Positions 1-7,216 of a DNA stretch of 11,109 nucleotides are shown here, in pieces. The stretch's first letter is position 1; every line of letters starts with the position of its first letter. Under the pieces are notes generated by a model. The model made no database searches, had not been told where the DNA came from, and was given only the letters and a program-made list of their open reading frames with translations. The stretch comes from Betaproteobacteria bacterium (GTDB lineage: Bacteria > Pseudomonadota > Gammaproteobacteria > Burkholderiales > Rhodocyclaceae): the NCBI GenBank assembly GCA_016703785.1, contig JADJBM010000016.1, positions 1-11,109 of the forward strand, given 5' to 3'. The position numbers and the translations under genes were made by a program.

Positions 1-637
1 TCCCGCTCACCTCGGGTTTCGTTTCCAAATCGATGGTCACCAGGCGACCGTCGGCCACCTGGTGTGGGTCTGGCTGCTGCTCGCCGCCGCCTCGGCAGGG
101 TGTTTCTGCATGCCAGCATCGAGTTCCCTGGTTCGTTTTCTTCCAAGAAGGATTCAAGGCTGCGGCCGGCGATCCGCCGCCAGCATGCAAGCTCGCCGCT
201 GGTCGTCTTCGCGCTTCCGCTTTGCATCGCCTGGGCGTCTGGCTGAACCGCTCATGCGCTGCTGCCGCATGCGGTGGATGCCGCCTTCACCGCAACACGT
301 GCTGGCGACGCAGCTGCAGCATTGCATTCTCCGAAAGCCGCGAAGCCTTCTTTGTCATGCTTGCAGCCGACGCACGCCGACGCTCACCCTGGACACCGGT
401 TGGCTCTATCGGGGTGCCGCCGCCATCCCGCCGCGCCATCGGCACATCCTCTAGCGCAGCCAGCGCGGCGCGAACGCGCTCTCGGGCGCCATCGTCGGCG
501 CGCTACTCCGCCCGGCGTGCGCACGCCACAAGCAGGCCGACGGACCGATCCTGCCTGCTTTTCAGCCGACCAGCAACATGGCCCTCTGGGTGATGACGAT
601 GCTGCTGGCCTGGCTGGCCCTGTATTACCTGCCCTGA
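1..637 (+). pseudogene. Mrp/Mnh-type cation:proton antiporter subunit D-like, C-terminal part, frame-broken
   Basis: This is the 3' end of a membrane proton-translocating subunit of the MrpD/NuoM family, which exchanges Na+ or K+ for H+ in a multi-subunit complex. No single frame is open, but pieces in all three plus frames line up in family order: VWVWLLLAAASAG (from about 62), GVFLHASIEFP, PWFVFF (about 150), KKDSRLRP, VVFALPLCI, LGVW, then EPLM (about 246), TPQHVLATQLQ-like residues (about 290), AFFVML (about 345), PTLTLDTGWLYR (about 375-410) and a last membrane segment, NMALWVMTMLLAWLALYYLP, ending at TGA 635-637. The DT-W-LYR motif before a final helix is typical of MrpD-like proteins. 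The break pattern (a frame change every 30-60 bases with motifs kept) suggests sequencing indels rather than true decay. The 5' part lies outside the window. Family is fairly sure; whether it is MrpD proper or a related D-like subunit is not. Confidence 0.7.
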
Positions 638-691
638 CCGGAGGGACCCCTTGTCGAATGCGTCCCCGCATTGAAGATGAAAGGAGGCATC

Positions 692-944
692 ATGAGCAGA
701 TCCACCGCCTGTGGGAGCCACTTTGGGAGGCCGCCCGCCGCGCACCTGTTGATCCCGGTCGACCGCTGGCGAACGCTCGCGCTGGGGCGTGCAGCAGCCA
801 CTGCGCCTGCAGCAGCGGCGAGCCGGTGCAGATTAACCCTGCTGACCATTAATCACCGAACCCGTCACCAGCCTGGAAATGCTGCGCTTCCGCACGCCCG
901 GCGACATCACGCCCGCCCAGGCCGAAAGCGGCGCCCCATCCTGA
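692..944 (+). CDS. possible small frame-broken protein downstream of the antiporter subunit
   Basis: I do not recognise this gene. A good ribosome binding site (AAGGAGG at 681-687) sits five bases before ATG 692. The opening reads MSRST in one frame; a neighbouring frame then reads LWEPLWEAARR, and the first frame continues with LLIPVDRW. After a compositionally biased middle, a third frame gives ITEPVTSLEMLRFRTPGDIT and ends at TGA 942-944. The pieces could be one protein of about 80 residues broken by indels as in its neighbours. The spacing, 55 bases after the antiporter stop, would fit a co-transcribed accessory gene. The strong ribosome binding site and the protein-like ends are visible; joining the pieces is inference. 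Confidence 0.28.
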
Positions 945-1375
945 ACGCCGTGGCGCAAGCTCTGCTGCTTGAGGGCGGGCGTCTCCTGCCTTCAGGAAAT
1001 CTGCCGCGAGGACGATGCCGCATTTCAGATCAGAAGCCGTCCATGTTGAGCAGCTGGGTTGCGACGAGATCGATCCTGCCACCCGCATACCAAGGATCGC
1101 TCGCCCTGCGCGATCTGGTTCAGGAGTAATCAAGCGGACGAGCGGCGTGCCGGTCGTGACAGCCAATGCGGAGGGCATCGCCGAGAAAATGTCCGGATAG
1201 GGATGTGAGGGCGCCTGGAATCCAGCCTGGCCGTACCAGATTGGCCTTTTCATCAGGAAGCTTGATCGCTGCGGCCGGCGGAGAACGTGGCAAATGCCGC
1301 GCGCGCCGGTGGCTGGCCGGGGTGCCGCCGCGCTTGCCCGGCGCAGATTGACGACCTGAACACCGGAAGCGAGAC
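945..1375 (+). other. unassigned stretch, no supported gene
   Basis: I see no gene I can support here. A minus-strand open frame covers 849-1403 and a plus-strand frame 1015-1200, but neither has a recognisable motif, a ribosome binding site or a sensible relation to its neighbours. Given how often frames break on both sides, this could be one or more genes made unreadable by indels, or real intergenic DNA. No tRNA, terminator or clear repeat was seen. Confidence 0.4.
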
Positions 1376-1550
1376 TCCGCGCCATCGCTGGCGTCGTCCT
1401 CATCGTCTTTGGCGTCGTCTACTCGGCAGTTCCTGGGCGGCTTGCCCTTCCTCAAGCTGGACCACACCGACGACGTGCCACCGCCAGACTGCTGCTTCGC
1501 TTCGATCCAGTTTCGCACACCCGGAGCCCGCCCGAGATTTGATGGGATAA
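1376..1550 (+). CDS. possible remnant of a small membrane protein (DUF2905-like?)
   Basis: One frame gives a hydrophobic helix, ARLRAIAGVVLIVFGVVYSA (about 1367-1430), and an adjoining frame continues with FLGGLPFLKLDHTDDV and then FASIQFRTP. One hydrophobic helix, an LG-LP motif, a D-V element and an F-F-P ending resemble the layout of small DUF2905 proteins, which have a helix, LGRLPGDI and FYFP. The match needs at least one frame change and is loose, and no start with a ribosome binding site is visible. The helix is seen directly; the family is a guess. Confidence 0.2.
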
Positions 1551-1560
1551 TCCAGAAGAC

Positions 1561-2559
1561 ATGGTCTGGATCAGAATTTCTCTTCTGCCTGGTGGTGATC
1601 GGCCTGGCCGGCGCGCGCCTGTCGCGCTACGGCGACATCATCGCCGAAAAGACCGGGCTCGGGCGGCACACCGGGTCGGCTGGTCATGGCTACGGTCACC
1701 TCGCGCCCGAACTGGTCACCAGCATCAGCGCCGTCACCGTCGTCGGCGCGCCTAACATCGCCATCGGCGACGTGCTCGGCAGCTGCGTCTTCAACCTGCT
1801 GATTCTCGTCGGTGGATTACCTCTACCGCGAGGAATACCAGTCCGCGCGCCAGCCGCCACACATCCTGGCGGCGGGCTTCGGCGTGGTGCTGATCGGCCT
1901 CACCGGGCCGTCGCTGATCCTGGCGCCCCTCGGCGCCGACCTCGCCATCGGCCACGTCGGCGCCTACACGCCGCTGTTCATCCTGCTCTACCTGCTCGCC
2001 ATGCGCACCGTCTACCAGTACCAGCGGCGCGAGATGGCGGAGTTCGTCGAGGAGTCCGCCGCCCGGTACGAGGGACGTCTCGCTGCGCGAGGCGGTCATC
2101 GGCTACGGCATGGCGGCGGGCTTCGTCGTCGCCGCCGGCACCTGGCTGCCCCTTCGTCGGCGAGGACATCGCGCAGCAGATGGGCTGGCAGCAGTCCTTC
2201 GTCGGCACCCTGTTCGTCGCCGCCGCCACCTCGGCGCCGGAGATCGCCGTCACCATCGCCGCGGTGCGCATCGGCGCGCTGGACATGGCCATCGCCAACC
2301 TGCTCGGCAGCAATCTCTTCGACATCCTCATCGTCGCCATCGACGACATCTTCTACCTGCCCGGCCCGATCCTCGCCCACGTCTCGCCGATGCACGCGGT
2401 GTCGGCCTTCTCGGCGGTGATCATGACCGGGATCGCCGTTATCGGGGCTTCTTCTACCGACCCGGCGGAAAATTGCTGCGAACGGTAGGCTGGATCAGCG
2501 TGTTTCTGCTGGCCCTGTACTTGATCAATTCGTGGGTGCTGTACCGCTATGGCGCATGA
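1561..2559 (+). pseudogene. sodium/calcium antiporter, CaCA family, full length but with about seven frame-breaking indels
   Basis: A membrane exchanger that normally expels Ca2+ in return for Na+ or H+. ATG 1561 opens MVWI; dropping the extra A near 1573 continues EFLFCLVVIGLAGARLSRYG, the usual N-terminus. Alpha-repeat 1 reads TS-(L)-PELVTSISAVTVV, then NIAIGDVLGSCVFNLLILV; alpha-repeat 2 reads ATSAPEIAVTIAAVRIG, then MAIANLLGSNLFDILIV. Both are CaCA hallmarks that carry the ion-binding acidic residues. Frames shift near 1573, 1668, 1708 (a missing T in TSLPE), 1811, 2072, 2149-2152 (a C run) and 2445. Restoring these gives about 330 residues, the normal length. The stop, TGA 2557-2559, overlaps the ATPase start, so the two are probably translated together. 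Motifs are intact, so I infer a working gene with consensus errors; as written it cannot be translated whole. Confidence 0.85.
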
Positions 2560-5175
2560 ACCCCGTGACATTCCCGCGGCAGCGGACTGGCACACGCTGA
2601 GCGCCGAGGAAGCCGCCGGCCGGCTCGCCGTCGACCGGAATTCCGGGCTCTCGGCCGCGGATACGGAAGCGCGCCTCGAACGGCACGGGCCCAACCGGCT
2701 GCCGGAGGGCCGCTCGCGCCCCCTGGCGCATGCTGCTCGACCAGTTCATGGACTTCATGATCCTCGTGCTGATCGCCGCCGCAATCGTCTCCGGCATTGT
2801 CGGCGAGGCCACCGACACCATCGCCATCGTCGTCATTGTCCTGCTCAATGCGGCCATCGGTTTCGCCCAGGAGTGGCGCGCGCCGAGCGCGCCATGGCGG
2901 CGTTGCGCAGCATGGCCGCGCCTTCCGCGCGCGTGCGGCGCGACGGCAGCGTGCGCGAACTGCCCGCGGTGGAGCTCGTGCCCGGCGACGTGGTGCTGCT
3001 GGAAGCGGGCAACGTGGTGCCGGCCGACCTGCGCCTTGTCGAGGCGGCGCAACTGCGCATTGCCGAGGCCGCGCTCACCGGCGAATCGGAACCCGTGGAC
3101 AAGCACACCAAGGTTCTGGCCGATGCGCGGCTGCCGCTCGGCGACCGCTTCAACATGGCCTGGAAGGGCACCCTCGTCGCCAACGGCCGCAGCATCGGCA
3201 TCGTCGTGGCGACCGGCATCCGCACCGAGCTGGGCCGCATCGCGCGCCTCCTCGAGGAAGCCGAGGAGGTCAAGACGCCACTGCAGAAAAGGCTGGCGCG
3301 CTTCGGCGCGCGACTGGCCTGGGCCGTCCTCGCCATCTGCGCCATCGTCTTCGCCGCCGGGCTGGCGCGCGGCGAGCCGCCGCTGCTGATGTTCCTCACC
3401 GCGATCAGCCTGGCGGTGGCGGCGATCCCCGAGGCGCTGCCGGCGGTGGTGGCCATCTCGCTGGCGCTGGGCGCGGCGAGGATGGTAAAGAAGAACGCCC
3501 TCATTCGCCGCCTGCCGGCGGTGGAAACCCTCGGCTCCATCACCCATATCTGTTCGGACAAGACCGGCACACTGACGCAGAACCGCATGCGCGCGGAAGC
3601 CTTTCTGGTACACGACGAGGAAGGCGGGCGCGAGCCGTGGCCGAGCCTGCTGCGTGCCCTGGTGCTGGTGAACGATGCGGCGCCGGACGCAGACGGCGCA
3701 CTCTGCGGCGACCCCACCGAGGTGGCATTGCTGGAAGCGGCCATCGAACGCCAGCAGAACAAGGCCGCGCTGGAAAGTCAGTTCCCGCGGCACGGCGAAT
3801 CCCTTCGATTCCGAGCGCAAGCGCATGGCGACCGTGCATGCCGACGGCGCAGCCTTCCTCGCCTGCGTCAAGGGCGCACCGGAAGCCGTGCTCGAGCGCT
3901 GCCCGTGGCAGCTCACCGCGCAGGGGACCGGTGCCGCTCGACGCGGACGAGATGCTGGCGCAGGCCGAGTGCATGGCGGCGCGCGGCCTGCGCGTGCTGG
4001 CCTTCGCCGAGCGCAGGATGGACATTCTGCCGGCGGACATCGAGGACGCCGAAAGCGACCTCACCTTCCTCGGACTGGTCGGCCTCATGGACCCGCCGCG
4101 CGAGGAAGCCGCCGCCGCCGTGGCCGAATGCCGCACCGCCGGCATCGTGCCGGTGATGATCACCGGTGACCATCCCGCCACGGCGCGCGCCATCGCCGAG
4201 CGCCTCGGCATCCTCGACGATGGCGGCCGCGTCGTCACCGGCGTCGAGCTCGCCGCCTTCTCGGACGCCGACTTCGCCGATCAGGTGCGCGACATCCGCG
4301 TCTATGCCCGCGTCGACCCCGAGCAGAAGATCCGCATCGTCCGCGCGCTGCAGGCTGCCGGGGAATTCACCGCCATGACCGGCGACGGCGTCAACGATGC
4401 GCCGGCGCTGAAGCGCGCCGACATCGGCGTGGCCATGGGCAAGGGCGGCACCGACGTCGCACGCGAAGCCGCACACATGGTGCTGCTCGACGACAACTTC
4501 GCCACCATCGTGCACGCCGTGCGCGAGGGGCGGCGCATCTTCGACAACATCCGCAAGTTCATCAAGTACACGATGACCAGCAACTCGGGCGAGATCTGGA
4601 CGATATTCCTCGCGCCCTTCCTCGGCCTGCCGATCCCGCTGCTGCCGATCCACATCCTGTGGATCAATCTCGTCACCGACGGCCTGCCGGGGCTGGCGCT
4701 GGCCGCCGAGCGCGCCGAGCGCGACATCATGCACCGGCCGCCGCGCCAGCCCGACGAGAGCATCTTCGCCCACGGCATGTGGCAGCACATGGTCTGGGTC
4801 GGCCTGCTCATGGGCGGCGTCTGCCTGACGCTGCAGGCCTGGGCCTGGCACACCGGCTCGGCGCACTGGCAGAGCATGGTGTTCACCGTCCTCTGCCTGT
4901 CGCAGCTCGGCCACGTACTGGCCATCCGCTCGGAGAAGGATTCGCTGTTCCGCATCGGCTTCGCCAGCAACCGCCTGTTGCTCATCGCCGTCGTCGGCAC
5001 CGTCCTCCTGCAGCTCGCCACGCTCTACGTGCCGATGCTCAACCCGATCTTCAAGACCGAGCCGCTCGACTGGGACGAACTGGCGATCTGCCTGATCCTG
5101 TCCACCGCGGTGTTCTTCGCCGTCGAGGCGGAGAAGTGGCTGGTGCGGCGGGGACTCATCTACCGGGAAGGATGA
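2549..5175 (+). CDS. P2-type calcium-transporting ATPase, four small frame breaks
   Basis: An ATP-driven cation pump of the inner membrane, about 875 residues once frames are joined. Order: N-terminal cation ATPase domain (LSAEEAAGRL); M1-M2; actuator-domain TGES (3077-3088); M4 with PEALP (3428-3442); phosphorylation motif DKTGTLT (3557-3577); nucleotide-domain KGAPE (about 3870); hinge TGDGVND (4378-4398); M5 with N and E of SNSGE (4582-4593); M6 with N, T and D of NLVTD (4666-4680). The M4, M5 and M6 residues match the SERCA calcium ligands, so Ca2+ is the likely substrate. ATG 2549 overlaps the antiporter stop. Frame changes occur near 2715-2725 (a run of five C), 2880 (an extra GC), 3799 and 3927; from about 3930 to the stop the frame is clean. 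Family is certain; Ca2+ specificity is likely, and a Na+ or K+ pump is the alternative. Confidence 0.93.
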
Positions 5176-5253
5176 ATCGATGCGGCCCAGCCCCCTCCTC
5201 GGTCCCCACGCCGCCGTGCCGCAGAGCCTGACTTTCGAACGCGTGGGCATGCC

Positions 5254-6918
5254 GTGACGAACCTGTCCCTCATCGGCGGCCTGGCCGGCGGCGTCGGCCT
5301 GTTCCTCCTCGGCATGGGGCTGATGACCGACGGCCTGAAGCTCGCCGCCGGACCGGCCCTGCAGCGCATCCTCGCGCACTCGACGAAAACGCCCCTGCGC
5401 GGACTGGCCTCCGGCGTGCTGGTGACGGCCGCGGTGCAGTCGTCCAGCGCCGTGACGGTGGCCATCATCGGCTTCGTCAATGCCGGCCTGCTCAACCTCT
5501 CGCAATCGCTGTGGGTGCTGTTCGGCGCCAACGTCGGCACCACCATGACCGGCTGGCTGGTGGCGCTGGTCGGCCTGAAGTTCAATATCGAGGTGCTGGC
5601 CCTGCCGCTCATCGGCTTCGGCATGCTGCTGCGCCTGTCCGGCGAGGGCAGCCGGCGCGGCGCGCTGGGCACGGCGCTGGCCGGCTTCGGCGTGCTCTTC
5701 CTCGGCATCGACATGCTGAAGGACACCTTCGCCGGCCTGTCGACGGAATTCACCTTCCCCGAGGGCGCGGGCGTCCGCGATATCCTCGTGCAGGTGCTGA
5801 TCGGCCTCGGGCTGACCGTGCTGATGCAGTCCTCCAGCGCATCGCTGGCCATCGTCCTGACCGCCGCCCAGGGCGGGCTCCTCTCGGCGCAGGGGGCGGC
5901 AGCCGTCGTCATCGGCGCCAACATCGGCACCACCGTCACGGCGCTCATCGCCGTTATCGGCGCCACGCCCAACGCCCGCCGTGCCGCCGCCGCGCACATC
6001 CTCTTCAACCTGCTCACCGGCTGCGTCGCCCTGCTGCTCCTGCCCTGGATGCTCGGCGCGCTCGGCGTGCTGATCGAGGCGGTGGGCCTGAAGGGGTCGC
6101 CCGCCGCCCGGCTGGCGCTGTTCCACACGGCCTTCAACGTGCTCGGCGTGTTTCTGATCTGGCCGTTCGCCGCGCGCCTGACGCAATTCCTCAAGCGCCG
6201 CTTCCGCAGTGCCGAGGAGGACGAGGCGCGCCCGCGCTTCCTCGACAAGACCGTCCTCGCGGTGCCGGCGCTGGCGCTCGACGCGCTCGACCGCGAAGTG
6301 AGGAATATCGGCGGCATCGCCCTGCGCACCGTCCGCAGCGCGCTCCTCGTGCCGGCCGTGCCCGCCTCCGTGCTGGCGCGCAACCGGCACATCATCGCCC
6401 GCCTCAACCAGGCGGTCGCCGACTTCATCACCCAGCTCAGCCGCGCCAGCCTGTCGCGCGACAGCGCCGCGCATCTGCCCGAAATCCTGCGCGTGGCGCG
6501 CTACTATGAGGCAGCCACGGAACTGGCGGCAGAAGCGGTCGAGGCGGCGGGCGAAGCCGTGGCGACGGAGGGCATGGCAAGCGACGCCGCCTTCCGTCAC
6601 CTGGCCGCCGCGCTGCTCGATCAGGCCGACCCCGCCGGCACGCTGGCGGATGCCGACACGCTCGATGCCCACCTGCGCGACTTCGAGAACGATTACCACA
6701 TCCTCAAGGCGGAACTGCTGGAAGCCGGCGCGCAGGGCGACCTGCCCGTGGCGGACATGGATGCCCGGCTGCGCGCCGCCAGCGCGTTGCGCCGTGCGCT
6801 GCAGCAGGCGGTGAAGGCGGCGCGCATGCTCGCGGCGACGACGCCCCCCACCCTCACCCCCGCTGCCGCAGACGAACCGGCCGCGCGCATCAATGAAAGC
6901 GGGCAGGCCCGGCCGTAA
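5254..6918 (+). CDS. Na/Pi cotransporter family protein with PhoU-like C-terminal domain (YjbB/NptA type)
   Basis: A 554-residue inner-membrane phosphate transporter of the PNaS family. The two inverted halves each carry the signature QSSS (residues 62-65 and 192-195), each followed by a GAN-GTT loop (GANVGTT 91-97, GANIGTT 221-227). Hydrophobic segments run to about residue 310; residues 330-530 are soluble, helical and PhoU-like. The related E. coli YjbB exports phosphate, so direction here is open. GTG 5254 is the only start available between the in-frame ATPase stop and the first motif; there is no clear ribosome binding site, so coupling to the ATPase 78 bases upstream is plausible. The reading frame is unbroken. 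Lying directly after two calcium transporters, it may balance Ca2+ and phosphate together, which is inference. Confidence 0.93.
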   Translation: MTNLSLIGGLAGGVGLFLLGMGLMTDGLKLAAGPALQRILAHSTKTPLRGLASGVLVTAAVQSSSAVTVAIIGFVNAGLLNLSQSLWVLFGANVGTTMTGWLVALVGLKFNIEVLALPLIGFGMLLRLSGEGSRRGALGTALAGFGVLFLGIDMLKDTFAGLSTEFTFPEGAGVRDILVQVLIGLGLTVLMQSSSASLAIVLTAAQGGLLSAQGAAAVVIGANIGTTVTALIAVIGATPNARRAAAAHILFNLLTGCVALLLLPWMLGALGVLIEAVGLKGSPAARLALFHTAFNVLGVFLIWPFAARLTQFLKRRFRSAEEDEARPRFLDKTVLAVPALALDALDREVRNIGGIALRTVRSALLVPAVPASVLARNRHIIARLNQAVADFITQLSRASLSRDSAAHLPEILRVARYYEAATELAAEAVEAAGEAVATEGMASDAAFRHLAAALLDQADPAGTLADADTLDAHLRDFENDYHILKAELLEAGAQGDLPVADMDARLRAASALRRALQQAVKAARMLAATTPPTLTPAAADEPAARINESGQARP

Positions 6919-6926
6919 AGAGAAGC

Positions 6927-6940
6927 CGGCTGCGCAGCCG
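6927..6940. repeat. 14-base perfect palindrome after the Na/Pi gene
   Basis: CGGCTGCGCAGCCG is its own reverse complement and lies nine bases after the Na/Pi cotransporter stop codon. It could form a short hairpin in the RNA. No run of T follows, so it is not a standard intrinsic terminator. It may be a processing or stabilising hairpin, or chance in GC-rich DNA. Confidence 0.45.
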
Positions 6941-6963
6941 CCGGTAGTATGATGAAACCGTCG

Positions 6964-6977
6964 TTTCGATATCGAAA
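6964..6977. promoter_or_regulatory. 14-base AT-rich palindrome touching the ribosome binding site of the zinc-protein gene
   Basis: TTTCGATATCGAAA is a perfect palindrome whose right arm overlaps the ribosome binding site GAAAGGA (6974-6980) of the gene starting at 6988. It stands out as AT-rich in GC-rich surroundings. It could be a dimeric repressor operator or an RNA hairpin that hides the ribosome binding site. A weak -10-like TATGAT lies at 6948-6953 but no convincing -35 was seen. Confidence 0.45.
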
Positions 6978-6987
6978 GGAAAGCGCC

Positions 6988-7178
6988 ATGTCTGACAAGC
7001 CTGCCGGCGCGCCCGACGCGCCATTGATCGCCTGCGACATCTGCCGCAAAGAGGTGCCGCTCTCAGCCGCCTTCACGCCAGAAGGCGCCGAGGCATCATG
7101 TGCGGCATCGAGTGCTACCAGCAATTCGTCGCCGAGGCCAAGAAGCACGAAGGGAACGGCAAGGCCGGAAAACCCTGA
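6988..7178 (+). CDS. small four-cysteine (probable zinc-binding) protein, DUF3330-like, one frameshift
   Basis: A protein of about 63 residues once one frame break is repaired. ATG 6988 follows GAAAGGA by seven bases. The first part contains CDICRKEVPLSAAFTPEGAE; near 7092-7098 the frame must change by one base, after which MCGIECYQQFVAEAKKHEG follows to TGA 7176-7178. The pairs C-x2-C and C-x3-C make a plausible zinc knuckle and resemble DUF3330-type proteins (C-x2-C-KE-PLS, then CG-x-C). Without the repair, the ORF runs to 7198 with a serine/arginine-rich tail and loses the second cysteine pair. Its job is unknown; a soluble metal-binding partner of the transporters is one possibility. The family is likely; function I cannot give. 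Confidence 0.65.
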
Positions 7179-7216
7179 CGCCCGGGGTCTTTTCCAATAA
7201 CTGCGAACGGGGAACG

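Noticed and set aside
849..1403. Minus-strand open frame of 184 codons in the unassigned stretch
   Set aside because: Fairly normal composition but no recognised motif or start signal; it also overlaps the plus-strand protein-like pieces at both ends. Kept only as a remark in the unassigned region.
2525..3916. Minus-strand open frame of 463 codons opposite the ATPase 5' half
   Set aside because: Shadow of the ATPase; biased composition, no motif, no ribosome binding site.
5172..5231. 19-codon ORF overlapping the ATPase stop (ATGA)
   Set aside because: Very short, proline-rich, and the only ribosome-binding-like sequence lies too close to the ATG.
3913..6699. Very long minus-strand open frame (928 codons) opposite the ATPase and Na/Pi genes
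   Set aside because: Its product is a low-complexity run of H, Q, R, G, E, D and A with no domain, as expected opposite GC-rich coding DNA, and the plus-strand genes are certain.
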